Below are positions 52,527-63,957 of a DNA stretch of 64,000 bases, piece by piece. Made by a program: the position numbers and the translations under genes. This DNA comes from Rheinheimera sp. (GTDB lineage: Bacteria > Pseudomonadota > Gammaproteobacteria > Enterobacterales > Alteromonadaceae): contig DMYW01000069.1 in NCBI GenBank assembly GCA_003482455.1, positions 15,191 through 79,190 on the forward strand, read 5' to 3'. Numbering within the stretch: position 1 is the first letter of the stretch; the number at the start of each line of letters is the position of its first letter. A model generated the notes under the pieces. The model ran no database searches. It was not told where the DNA came from and worked only from the letters and a program-made list of their open reading frames with translations.

Positions 52527-53963
52527 ATGTTTAAACCGACTGTTCTGTCTACGTTGTTGTTTGCTGCTTTGGTGGGTAATGCCCACGCCGAGTACCCAGA
52601 CCACCCGCTGTTTGCAAGCTACCCCAATGCCGAAATTGAGCGCTACGAGCGCATCGACTACGACCAGTTTGAACTGCCTAATGGCCCTGCCGGCAAAAAC
52701 GACCAAGTCAGCAAGCTTACGGTACAAGGCGAAGTGACGCGCCATTCGTACGACATCAAAGAAACCTCCAGCCTACAAATTGCCAAAAACTACCAACAAG
52801 CCGCCGAAAAAGCTGGCTTTAGTTGGGTCTTCAAATGCGAAGGCGCGGCTTGTGGCGATAGCGACGGCGAAGCCATTGGCAACCAGTTGGCCATTCATGA
52901 CAGCGTCTATAACTTTCACCGCAAGCCGTATTATTTCCTTGGCAAAAAAGACACGCCGCAAGGCCCTGTCTACGTGGCTTGGTACATTGGCACTTATGAG
53001 ACCGACACGCGCGTCAGCCAAGTGATAGTGCAGGGCAAACCACTGAAAACCGATTTGATTCAAGTGAACTTGGCGGGACTTAAAACTAGCGACGAACCAA
53101 CAGCGCAAGCCGATGCCGACGACTTAGCGCTGGACCACCCGCTGCTGTCGCGTTACCCAGGCGCCGAATTAGAGCGTCAGCAAAAGATCGATACTGAAAC
53201 CTTCACGCTGCCGATGCCAGGCAAGCAGCCGCTGTCGCTGCAAGGTGATTTAGCGCAGCACAGCTACGACATCAAACAAGTGTCAACACTCAAAGTGTTT
53301 GAAAACTATCAACATGCACTGCAAAAAGCCGGCTTTACCGAGCAAGTGGTTTGTAAGTTAACCGACTGCGGCAATGACGAGGCGATGCAAAAAGTCGGGG
53401 ATGCGGTCGCGCTGCACAAGGATGTCTATAACTATCACAGCAAGCCGTATTATTTAGTGTCCAAGCTGACGGCCGGTGGCCAAGATCATTATGTCGCCTT
53501 GTATATCGGCGCTTATGAAAGCGCGGTGCGGGTACAACAAGTGATTATCTCCACCAAAGCGGTGCAAACAGATTTAGTCAAAGCCGATGCCAGCGAATTA
53601 AAACGCCAACTCGAAACGGCCGGTAAAGCGTTGATTTACGGCATTTATTTCGACACTGGCAAAGCGGACGTCAAACCTGAATCCAAAGCTGCGTTAACCG
53701 AGATCGCCAAACTGCTGCAACAAAACGCCAGCTTAAAACTGTATGTGGTCGGCCACACCGACGACACCGGCAACAGCCAAGCCAATCAACAATTGTCAGA
53801 GCAACGCGCTAAAGCCGTGGTCAACGCCTTAACCGGCGAGTATAAAATCAGCGCCACGCGCTTAGAAGCCCACGGCGTCGGCCCGTACGCCCCAGCCAGC
53901 AACAATACCAGCGCCGCCGGCAAACAACTCAACCGCCGCGTCGAGTTAGTGCAAAAGTTGTGA
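52527..53963 (+). CDS. OmpA family protein with tandem DUF4892-like domains
   Basis: A 478-residue protein with a Sec signal peptide (ending NAHA). Two tandem domains of about 165 residues each follow. Both start HPLxxxYPxAExER (HPLFASYPNAEIERYERID; HPLLSRYPGAELERQQKID) and share HSYDIK, a DxVYNxHxKPYY motif and VQTDL-type ends. The C-terminal OmpA domain (about 372-478: IYFDTGKADVKPESKAAL, VVGHTDDTGNSQANQQLSEQRA, LNRRVEL) binds peptidoglycan. The start at 52527 has AAGGA seven bases upstream. DUF4892 assignment is by recall and somewhat uncertain. Confidence 0.85.
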   Translation: MFKPTVLSTLLFAALVGNAHAEYPDHPLFASYPNAEIERYERIDYDQFELPNGPAGKNDQVSKLTVQGEVTRHSYDIKETSSLQIAKNYQQAAEKAGFSWVFKCEGAACGDSDGEAIGNQLAIHDSVYNFHRKPYYFLGKKDTPQGPVYVAWYIGTYETDTRVSQVIVQGKPLKTDLIQVNLAGLKTSDEPTAQADADDLALDHPLLSRYPGAELERQQKIDTETFTLPMPGKQPLSLQGDLAQHSYDIKQVSTLKVFENYQHALQKAGFTEQVVCKLTDCGNDEAMQKVGDAVALHKDVYNYHSKPYYLVSKLTAGGQDHYVALYIGAYESAVRVQQVIISTKAVQTDLVKADASELKRQLETAGKALIYGIYFDTGKADVKPESKAALTEIAKLLQQNASLKLYVVGHTDDTGNSQANQQLSEQRAKAVVNALTGEYKISATRLEAHGVGPYAPASNNTSAAGKQLNRRVELVQKL

Positions 53964-53973
53964 TAATTCGGAA

Positions 53974-53993
53974 TGCCCCGCACGTGCGGGGCA
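53974..53993 (+). other. 20-bp perfect palindrome after the OmpA-family gene
   Basis: TGCCCCGCAC followed directly by GTGCGGGGCA, a perfect palindrome 11 bases after the stop. It has no T-run. It may stabilise the 3' end. Confidence 0.6.
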
Positions 53994-54062
53994 GCCAGTT
54001 GCTGGATATCGATATCGGCAACTTGCCTAGTGATCACGTGGGGCAGGTTTAGATTTTTGTAA

Positions 54063-54254
54063 GTCGAACAACAAGACCAACAAGTCATTGTGCAACTGCC
54101 ATTTGTCGGCGCTGGGCAGACGCAGTGGCACTACATCACACTGCTCAAAAGCGCCGGCCGCTATCAATTGGGCGTGGCTCGTAAAGAAAATCTGTACGAC
54201 CCCACAGTGCTTGCACATACCAGCGGCGCTGAATGGATTGAGGTCAAGCCTTAG
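54063..54254 (+). pseudogene. C-terminal remnant of an alpha-2-macroglobulin-like gene
   Basis: A frame open from a stop at 54060 to TAG at 54254 translates to a 63-residue tail ending LYDPTVLAHTSGAEWIEVKP. The intact gene at 55433-60982 ends LYDPTVIAHTSGAEWIEVKP; across the last 50 residues 31 are identical, and 19 of the last 20. There is no start codon or upstream part. The gene's following terminator is of the same type as that after the intact copy, at nearly the same distance. This is the 3' end of a second copy. Confidence 0.85.
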
Positions 54255-54308
54255 CGCCGTCAATATATTGCCGTGCAGTAACTATAGGCAGCTGGGTACC
54301 CCAACTTA

Positions 54309-54335
54309 AAACGGCAGAGATCCTCTGCCGTTTTT
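54309..54335 (+). terminator. intrinsic terminator of the remnant
   Basis: AAACGGCAGAG (54309-54319) pairs with CTCTGCCGTTT (54323-54333), followed by further T. It lies 55 bases after the remnant stop; the intact copy's terminator (61039-61063) starts 57 bases after its stop and shares AAACGGCAG/CTGCCGTTT. Confidence 0.85.
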
Positions 54336-54398
54336 GTTCGTTCTTGTGACTATGTTGTGGCGGTAAACCTAGTCAATTTGAGCATGTGCTGACCAGCA

Positions 54399-55031
54399 CT
54401 ATGGTGTTTCGGGCAAACCTGCATGGCTGATGGGTTTGTTGTCGCGGTGGTTCAAGCGAACGATTAATTCTGCAATGATCAGATTGGGTACCCAGCACAA
54501 CCAAGCTAATATCGGGTAGGCCTCGACAAACTTCACACCAAGCAACACACTGATGCCCAGATATAACCTTAACGTGACCCCCGCCAGCGTGACCGCGTAG
54601 CTGCGGATCATCCATTGTTGATGCGCTTGTACCTGCCGTTGTCTGATCAGTAGGTAAGCTTTGAGTGTGGTAATAAGCCATACAATGGCCATCAGACCAA
54701 ACCCCAACTGCACGTACAGCCCTCCTACCGAATTCACGGCCAAGACGAGGCCAGCGCATCCGCTACACAAGATTGCGACCACATAAAATCGGCCAAGGAG
54801 TCGGTGCAGCGCTAAGTGCTTACGCCGCAACGCCGGGACAAACTGAAAAGCGCCACTGACGATGGCAATAGCACCACCGATAAAATGCAGTGGTGTCAGT
54901 GCAGGAAAATGCGCGAACAAGTTTTGGATAAACGGCGGTCTCAGATCAGGGTTAACCAGCAGCCCTATCGCATACAAAGCGACGGCAACTGCCAAAAAGG
55001 TCATTAAGCTCCATAAGATTTTGTTACGCAT
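54399..55031 (-). CDS. DUF2306 family membrane protein
   Basis: A 210-residue protein with about six hydrophobic helices (ILWSLMTFLAVAVALYAIGLL; LHFIGGAIAIVSGAFQFVPAL; LLGRFYVVAILCSGCAGLVLA). The motif QFVPALRRKHLALHRLLGRFYV, with a conserved H..LGR, is typical of DUF2306. Function unknown. The start at 55031 has AAGGACGAG seven bases upstream; a TTG at 55061 is the alternative. It lies between the remnant and the intact alpha-2-macroglobulin-like gene and is transcribed away from the latter. Confidence 0.8.
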   Translation of the reverse strand: MRNKILWSLMTFLAVAVALYAIGLLVNPDLRPPFIQNLFAHFPALTPLHFIGGAIAIVSGAFQFVPALRRKHLALHRLLGRFYVVAILCSGCAGLVLAVNSVGGLYVQLGFGLMAIVWLITTLKAYLLIRQRQVQAHQQWMIRSYAVTLAGVTLRLYLGISVLLGVKFVEAYPILAWLCWVPNLIIAELIVRLNHRDNKPISHAGLPETP

Positions 55032-55432
55032 ACTCGTCCTTGATGAACTGGCCGTTGACAATCCGCGGGCTCAGGTATCATCCAAACTACCGCACTGTTA
55101 ACATCTTAGCAACCAAAGTGTCGCTCCATCTCAAGACGGCGTTTCGGGTTTTGGGTGCGGTGATCGTCAGGATGGTTAGTGTTAGTGAGAGATGGTTTTT
55201 GCTCGGGGATGAGCTGTTTATGAGTCCCGTTAGACAAACGGATTGCTACTCTGCAAGTTGGTCTATCACACTGGGTTACCAACCTGAACCCCATAAATCT
55301 TTGCTGTAGCGCAGCGGCTAAGCGGGTATCCTTGTATCTTTTGGTCATTTTCCGTCGTGTTTTCTGTTTGAGTTAACCCCTTTTTCTGTATCAAGTCGTC
55401 TAAAGGCCATTGCCACTGTTTGAAGGACTGCT
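55032..55432 (+). other. 401-bp divergent region (DUF2306 / alpha-2-macroglobulin-like)
   Basis: No gene or regulator site was recognised. The promoter of the large gene should lie here. Confidence 0.45.
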
Positions 55433-58400
55433 ATGAAATTTATGCTAGCTCCGCACTGGGTCGTGCTGGGAATAGTTGTGCTGCTGGGCTGTCAAAAGCC
55501 TGCCGAAACCGTATACAAGCCGCCAACACTAGCGGCCAACACGCCGCTGCGGTTAGAGCATTGGCAGTTAAAACCAGCCAGGCGCAGCGACGACGTGGCG
55601 TATGGGCAATTGCTGCTTCGGTTTAATCAGCCACTGTATCGGCCCGGCGAATCGGTATCGTCCGGGCAATTGGCCGCTATTCAAACCACGCCTGCCTTGC
55701 CATGCCTTTGGAGTTACGCCGCGCCTGACACCCTTGCCTGTGAACTGCACACGCTCGGGGAAGGGCGGTATCAAGTCAATATCGCGACCACTTTTGCCGC
55801 CAATGGTCAGCCGTTAGCAAAAGCGGAGCAATTTAGTATTGATGCCGGCGGTGAAGAATTTACGCTGCGCATGGAACGAGAGCAGCTGGCAAGTAACGAT
55901 ACGCAGCATGGCAGTGTGCGGGCTGGCGATTGGACGGAGGCGCAATTGAGCGCCTTACGTTGGCGCTTACCCGACGGTCAATTGCAGCCGGTGCAACTAA
56001 CCGATGTCACGCGCTACGGTATCAGCGGCAGCAACAACGCCAGCACCATGTTGAGTGCGTCTGTACCGATGACGTTTGGCAGTGCCGGAGTTTATCAACT
56101 GATCCAACCGGCGCGTGAAAGTGCTGCCGGACAGTTATTGCCTGAACGCGAATTGTGGCGTGGCACAGTGCATACCAAATCGCGGTTTTTACACTGGTAT
56201 TGCCAAGATGAGTCGGATAGCTGGGCTACTGTGGCCAAAGATCCACGCCATGATGCCTGTGCGTCGAACCTGTGGGTGTTGGACTTTGTCGGCAGGGACA
56301 TCGGATTCGAAGGCTCACAAGGCGATTTCCTGCTGGCACCCAAGCAGTTTATCCGTGATGAAACCGCACCTGAATTGCCGGTTGTTGCAGCCCAAACGCG
56401 CCATCCAACCGATGGCCGGCCTATGTTGCAGTTTCAATTGGCCGGTGGCCACCAGTATCAATTTTTGCTTGGCGACATCGATGGCGTCAGTGCCAATATC
56501 CGCTTTCAAGCCCCTCCAGCCGCACCGCTGTGGCAGTTGCCTCAGGTGTCAAGCAACGGGCAGACGCAGCACCTAGTGCTGCCATGGCCACAGCAAGCCC
56601 TGCAGCAACGCGAGCAGCAGCTACTACGGGATGCAACCGAGCAGCAACGCATCACGCCACCCGCGGAGCTAGCTACGTGGCAATTGGCGATGCCACAACT
56701 ACTCAGTCAACAAGAACAGGCGCTTGGGTTAATTGTCTGGCAACGCCGTTTTTATAGCGCCAGCGAGTTGCAGCAAGGCCTGAACGACTGGTGGCACACC
56801 ACAAACGAAGCATCACCGGCGCAACAACTTGGCATTCCCACGAGCGCCTGGCGAAGTGTAGCCCTTTGGCAGCGCCAACCGCTGCAGCCACAGCAAGTTG
56901 CAGGTCGCTTACACCATGTCACGCCGGTATTGGCGCAGGATGCACGGCCTTATTTGGCGTGGTACCAAGTCAGTAGCACGCCGTCAGTACCCACCTTAAA
57001 AGCGGCACAGGTGCAGGGCGTAGAGCAACAACCGGTGCAGGGGATAGTGCAACAAGCGGCATTTGAGCTGTTGCTCGTTGGCAACACCGAGCCCTGGTTA
57101 CAGGTGTCGGATTGGCAACAGCAGCCAGTCGCCAATGCCAAAGTAGAGTTGGTCTGCCCAGCGCAACAGGCCCCCACAACAGTGGGCTACACCAATGCCA
57201 AAGGCCAATTAAGTTTTAAGGCGGCACCGCAAACGCAAACCGCCTGTTGGTTGTGGGTCAGTCACGCCGAGCGCCATGCCGCCATTGAGTTCCGTGCGCC
57301 GAGCGTCGCCGATCTATCCAACAAAATAATTGCGCACCTGACCAGTAGCAAACCTATCTACTTGCTTGGCGAAGACGCACACATAATGGCGGTGGCACGC
57401 CAGCGCGGTGCGCATGGCGCTGAGCCACCACCAAGCTCCGTAGCACTGCGTTGGCAGCTGCGTGACACGGCCGGCACGCTGCTTGGCGAATGGCCTGCGC
57501 CGCACGCACGCCATGGTTTGTATAGCCTGGATATCCCGGCGTCTTTGCTTGCCAAAGAAAGCTGGTATGAGGTGCTGCTTGTTGCACCAAGCGGTGAGGT
57601 CGAGCGCACCACTGTGTTAGTGCAAGGCTACCAGTTGCCGCTGTTTGAAATGACGTTAAAAACAGCGGACTCGGTGATTGGCCGCACCGTACCTTATTCA
57701 CTGCATTTGGAAAGTTTCAGTGGCAAAACGCTCGCGGCAACGCCCGTGCATTGGCACGCGAAGTGGCAACAAGCATCGAATTATGGCCACTCCTTAGATG
57801 AAGTTGATCTGACGAACGATGCGCCTTGTCGGGTTCCCACCGAACACACATGGAGCGGCACCACCAATAAACACGGCGATGCGACCGGGCGGCTTGAGCT
57901 ACAGCAAGCCCCGTTGTGTGATGTGTTAGATGGAACCATCAGTGTCGAAACCACCGATCTGCTTGGCGAAAGCCAGCGCCAACAACGCAACGTGCGAGTA
58001 TTACCTTCGGCGTATTTGCTGGGTAGCCGTTGGCAATCGACTGGCGATACAGCGAGAAGCCACAGCGCCGCGACGCTGCAGATCAATGCCTATCAGGTGA
58101 CGGCAGATGACGCCAAGCCAACAAATGGCCGCGTGATTGCGGCGACTTGGCGACGTGACGCCAGCGGCGCTGACATTGCAGTGTGTGCCAAAACGCAAGC
58201 GCTGCCAGTGTCTTGTGCATTACCCGACACCAGCGACAGCACCTTGTATTTGCATGTAACCGCCGTGGTACATGGCCAGACCAAACAGTGGCTACGGCAA
58301 GTCGACCGCGACACGGCGGCTGCCCTGCAACAATTTTCATATCTCAATCAATCGCCACTGACCATAGAGCCGGTTAAACCGCTGACGCAATGGCAAGCGG

Positions 58401-60982
58401 TGCCGCTTATTATTCACGCGCAGCAGGCTGGCCCGGCGACGTTGATTGTGAAAAGCGGGGTAGCGATGTGCCAACAAGCGCTGCAATTAACAGCCGGCAA
58501 GAATAGCATCACGCTGGCGCTTGCTGACTCGATGGCGCCGGCGGTATCGGTATGGGTGTTGCAAGCAGGCGGCCAGGGCCAATGGCTACATGACAGTACG
58601 GACATCAAGTTAGCGAGTACGGCCCTGCAATTGCCGCTCAGCTTGCAGCTATCCAGTACGGCTCCAGTGCAACCAGCCAGCCGTGTCACCGCCACTTTAA
58701 CGGCCGCCGAGGATGCCGAGGTGGCGCTGTATTGGGTGGATGATTCGTTGCTTTATTTGGCGGGCGAACAGTGGTTTGAACAAAGTAATCCAACAAATAT
58801 CTGGGAGCATAACTGGGCGGGTTATGTGCCAACTGACAACCTTGCGCAGCGCAGCAGTTTGCTGTCGCAGCCATGGGTGATCCATCCCATACATGGTGAC
58901 GGTTTAGTCGAGTCCCGCAGGATGATGCTGAGCGATGGCTCTCGATTTCAGGGAATTTCGCCACTTCCTCCATCACCCAACCGCAAACCTGTAGCGCTGT
59001 GGCTTGGCGTGCATACACTTTCCGCCAACCAGCCATTACCGCTTGCGTTACAAGCGCCCGAGAGCGCTGGCCGTTGGAAACTCATCGCCTATGCCAGTGC
59101 GCGGCAGAAAGTGGCGCAGGCAACGGCGTCCTTGTTGGTGCAGACTTCACTGCAAGCTGTGATGCAAGGGCCTATTCGTAGCACCCTTGGTGATGTGCCT
59201 GCGTTGAGTCTGTTGTGGTTCAACCCAACGGCAACCACGCAGCAGCAACGATTTGTCGTAACGCTGGACGGACACACCATCAAAGCAGGGGCGGTCAAGC
59301 TAGTCTCAGGGCAACGTCAGACGCAAACGATCACCGTGCCTGACGTGGCAGTTGGCACGCACCAGCTGCAATTGCAGCTTGGCGATGGCCCTGATGCGCT
59401 GGTACAGCAGCAGGCGTGGCAGGTGCTGCCTCATGTGGTTGATCAGCAACAAAGCTTCTACACCGATGCGTCGGGTTTAGTGCAGGTACCAGCCGCTGCA
59501 GAGCAATTGCATGGCGAGCATCTGCCAACCAGCGCGTTGGCGATAACGCCGCTACTGCGCGCGCAACAACCGGATGAACTGCTGCAGCTATTGTCGCAAT
59601 GGTTGTTGTATCAACGCCTTACCGGCCACACGCCGCCATGGGGAGCGTCTGGGCTTGGTGCGTTGTTGCAGCCCTATATTCAATTCGACGGCTTGCAGCG
59701 CTTAGCCAACACAGCTGATGGCATGATTGAGGCAGATGACGAGGACTATGGCTGGATGCTACAAGCACTTCGCCATGACGCCGCCGTAACGCCGTTGGTG
59801 CAAGCGCTGCTCAAAGACTGGCGGCAGGCGCTTGATAAGCAGCGCAAGATCTCGGCGCAAGGCTGGTGGCTGTTGGCAAGTCACCAATCGATTGAGCTTG
59901 AAGCCTTGTTACAGGCGCGCAGCCAACAAGTGCAAATGGTGGGCACATCTGCCACAAGTTCTGCGTCGGACGATAGGGTCGCGAGCAGTCGCAATGCAGG
60001 GCTTGAGCGGCGCTTGGCGCAAAACCTCGTCAGCCAAGCGCAGTTTGTATTGGCGCTGCGCCAACTGCCAGCCAGTGCCCAACGCGACGCTGTGCTCGCG
60101 ACGTGGCAACAGCAGCTACTTGATACGCCATGGCAAGACCCTTCGTATCATGGGCTCGACAATACCAGCGCTTGTTGGTTATTGCAGGCAGTGCCGTGGC
60201 AGGAACCACGTATTGCCGCGTTAAAACTACGTTTGCAACGCGAGCAACAGGCCAGCGGTCATTTTGGCAGTGCCAGTACCGATCTGTTATGTGCATTGGT
60301 ATTCCAAGCCAACGGAGCACCGTTTGAGTTGCTGGCGACCACGCCGCGGCCAAGTGCGCCCGCGGCTGCTGTAGCTGCAGAGCGGCCAGATGCGGCGCTG
60401 ACAGGCAAAGCGCAGTCCACACCGAGCGTATCTTCCGCACCGAGCTTGATGTTAGAGCCAACGGAGCGCGCAGGCTACCTGCGCCATTCGTTAGCGCCAC
60501 ACCAATGGTTGCACCTGCGTTATCAGTTACCGCTGGCTGCTGTGCCTGCACGACAAGCTGGTCTGCAGCTTCACAAACGCTGGTACAAACGCGTGCAAGG
60601 CCGTTGGCAACAGACCAGCAAGCTGCAACAAGGCGATTTGGTCAAAGTGGAATTAACGCTGGATACGCCTATCCCGCGTCAGCACATGCGGCTGCAAGAT
60701 TGGCAACTGCCCGGTACTGAGTTATTACCGGCGCGTTTTACCGAAGCAGACGAGTTTCACTATCAGCAGCTGAAGGCTCCCGCTACGTTAAACGCCGTGC
60801 AACCGCGACTGGTCGAGCTTTACGCCGATCGAATTCCGGCTGGGCAAAGTCGCTGGGTGTATTATCTGCAAATCAAAACCGCCGGTCGCTTCCAACAAGG
60901 CATAGCACAAGCGAACGCCCTGTACGATCCAACGGTTATTGCACATACCAGCGGTGCTGAATGGATTGAGGTAAAGCCCTAG
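55433..60982 (+). CDS. bacterial alpha-2-macroglobulin-like lipoprotein, thioester motif not seen
   Basis: An 1849-residue protein with lipobox LLGC (Cys18). The middle has macroglobulin features: LTSSKPIYLLGEDAHIMAVARQ, similar to the YxPGexv element of MG domains; VALRWQLRDTAGTLLGEWPA; the A2M-type QAVMQGPIRSTLGDVPALSL and VALYWVDDSLLYLAG. A helical TED-like region follows (LLQLLSQWLLYQRLTGHT...SACWLLQAVPWQEPRIAALK). I found no CxEQ thioester motif, so it resembles the YfaS type that lacks covalent trapping. The C-terminus has a final beta domain ending TSGAEWIEVKP. No PBP1C gene is adjacent. Likely a periplasmic protease-trapping or envelope-defence protein. Confidence 0.85.
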   Translation: MKFMLAPHWVVLGIVVLLGCQKPAETVYKPPTLAANTPLRLEHWQLKPARRSDDVAYGQLLLRFNQPLYRPGESVSSGQLAAIQTTPALPCLWSYAAPDTLACELHTLGEGRYQVNIATTFAANGQPLAKAEQFSIDAGGEEFTLRMEREQLASNDTQHGSVRAGDWTEAQLSALRWRLPDGQLQPVQLTDVTRYGISGSNNASTMLSASVPMTFGSAGVYQLIQPARESAAGQLLPERELWRGTVHTKSRFLHWYCQDESDSWATVAKDPRHDACASNLWVLDFVGRDIGFEGSQGDFLLAPKQFIRDETAPELPVVAAQTRHPTDGRPMLQFQLAGGHQYQFLLGDIDGVSANIRFQAPPAAPLWQLPQVSSNGQTQHLVLPWPQQALQQREQQLLRDATEQQRITPPAELATWQLAMPQLLSQQEQALGLIVWQRRFYSASELQQGLNDWWHTTNEASPAQQLGIPTSAWRSVALWQRQPLQPQQVAGRLHHVTPVLAQDARPYLAWYQVSSTPSVPTLKAAQVQGVEQQPVQGIVQQAAFELLLVGNTEPWLQVSDWQQQPVANAKVELVCPAQQAPTTVGYTNAKGQLSFKAAPQTQTACWLWVSHAERHAAIEFRAPSVADLSNKIIAHLTSSKPIYLLGEDAHIMAVARQRGAHGAEPPPSSVALRWQLRDTAGTLLGEWPAPHARHGLYSLDIPASLLAKESWYEVLLVAPSGEVERTTVLVQGYQLPLFEMTLKTADSVIGRTVPYSLHLESFSGKTLAATPVHWHAKWQQASNYGHSLDEVDLTNDAPCRVPTEHTWSGTTNKHGDATGRLELQQAPLCDVLDGTISVETTDLLGESQRQQRNVRVLPSAYLLGSRWQSTGDTARSHSAATLQINAYQVTADDAKPTNGRVIAATWRRDASGADIAVCAKTQALPVSCALPDTSDSTLYLHVTAVVHGQTKQWLRQVDRDTAAALQQFSYLNQSPLTIEPVKPLTQWQAVPLIIHAQQAGPATLIVKSGVAMCQQALQLTAGKNSITLALADSMAPAVSVWVLQAGGQGQWLHDSTDIKLASTALQLPLSLQLSSTAPVQPASRVTATLTAAEDAEVALYWVDDSLLYLAGEQWFEQSNPTNIWEHNWAGYVPTDNLAQRSSLLSQPWVIHPIHGDGLVESRRMMLSDGSRFQGISPLPPSPNRKPVALWLGVHTLSANQPLPLALQAPESAGRWKLIAYASARQKVAQATASLLVQTSLQAVMQGPIRSTLGDVPALSLLWFNPTATTQQQRFVVTLDGHTIKAGAVKLVSGQRQTQTITVPDVAVGTHQLQLQLGDGPDALVQQQAWQVLPHVVDQQQSFYTDASGLVQVPAAAEQLHGEHLPTSALAITPLLRAQQPDELLQLLSQWLLYQRLTGHTPPWGASGLGALLQPYIQFDGLQRLANTADGMIEADDEDYGWMLQALRHDAAVTPLVQALLKDWRQALDKQRKISAQGWWLLASHQSIELEALLQARSQQVQMVGTSATSSASDDRVASSRNAGLERRLAQNLVSQAQFVLALRQLPASAQRDAVLATWQQQLLDTPWQDPSYHGLDNTSACWLLQAVPWQEPRIAALKLRLQREQQASGHFGSASTDLLCALVFQANGAPFELLATTPRPSAPAAAVAAERPDAALTGKAQSTPSVSSAPSLMLEPTERAGYLRHSLAPHQWLHLRYQLPLAAVPARQAGLQLHKRWYKRVQGRWQQTSKLQQGDLVKVELTLDTPIPRQHMRLQDWQLPGTELLPARFTEADEFHYQQLKAPATLNAVQPRLVELYADRIPAGQSRWVYYLQIKTAGRFQQGIAQANALYDPTVIAHTSGAEWIEVKP

Positions 60983-61038
60983 TAACGGGAGACAAATTTA
61001 TGTACTAGAACCACTGACGAGTGGTCGCCAATAAATAA

Positions 61039-61063
61039 AAACGGCAGGTGAACCCTGCCGTTT
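61039..61063 (+). terminator. terminator-like hairpin after the alpha-2-macroglobulin-like gene
   Basis: AAACGGCAGG (61039-61048) pairs with CCTGCCGTTT (61054-61063) over five bases, then TGTCTTT. The stem is good and the U-tract moderate. Confidence 0.7.
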
Positions 61064-61110
61064 GTCTTTCTGACGTGTGTTTAGCTGAGCGGTTGCTATG
61101 CGGCGCGGTT

Positions 61111-61247
61111 GGTGCTCGCTTCGCTGGGTGGGCGCTAAGCTGGGTAATGTTCGTTGGGTGAGTGAACATCACTCCGCTAACATCGCCGCCAAAATCACCC
61201 AGCGCACGTCACTCAACTCGGGCGTTAGCAAAGCACCCAGCGAGCAC
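61111..61247 (+). repeat. nested inverted repeat between the A2M and katG genes
   Basis: The outer arms are GTGCTCGCTTCGCTGGGTG (61112-61130) and the reverse complement of CACCCAGCGAGCAC (61234-61247), matching over 14 bases with a five-base insertion in the left arm. Inside, CGCTGGGT-like sequences recur (61196-61204 in reverse), and GAGTG/CACTC forms a further hairpin. Nothing here codes. Confidence 0.5.
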
Positions 61248-61258
61248 GTCGCGACGGC

Positions 61259-63684
<2,426 letters not shown>

Positions 63685-63700
63685 AAAAAGTGATTGGGTT

Positions 63701-63926
63701 TCGCACGCTGGGTTTGTTGTTCTTTGTAAAATCGTTTTTCGCCTGCGCGGCGAGCGCGTTTGCCTGCGGCGGGTGTCAGTTCGCACGCTGGTTTTTATTT
63801 GATTTTTGAATGATTTTCGCCCGTGCGGCGAGCGTGTTTGCCTGCAGAGGGCTTGGTTTCGCACGCTGAGTTTGTGTTTTTAAATCATTTTCGCCTGCGC
63901 GGCGGGCGCTTTTGCCTGCCGCAGGC
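63701..63926 (+). repeat. three ~79-bp tandem repeat units
   Basis: Each unit starts TCGCACGCTG (63701, 63781, 63859), continues with a T-rich stretch, then TTTTCGCCtGcGCGGCGaGCG and TTTGCCTGC. Unit spacing is 80 and 78 bases. They have diverged by substitutions but keep the GC-rich palindromic core (GCCTGCGCGGCG). Confidence 0.85.
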
Positions 63927-63929
63927 GTA

Positions 63930-63957
63930 ACTTTCTTTTGCTTCGCCCAAAGAAAGT
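63930..63957 (+). repeat. hairpin ending the repeat tract, widespread repeat type
   Basis: ACTTTCTTT (63930-63938) pairs with AAAGAAAGT (63949-63957), followed by AACCAAAGAAAAGG-like sequence (CACCAAAGAAAAGGCGACCC). I recall very similar tails in intergenic regions of many proteobacteria, so a dispersed repeat family is likely; this is from memory and unchecked. Confidence 0.5.

Noticed and set aside
55433..60982. Thioester motif CxEQ in the alpha-2-macroglobulin-like protein
   Set aside because: Cys residues were checked through the translated sequence and none is followed by xEQ.
63701..63926. CRISPR array
   Set aside because: Units are ~79 bases apart and similar across their whole length; there are no unique spacers and no cas genes.
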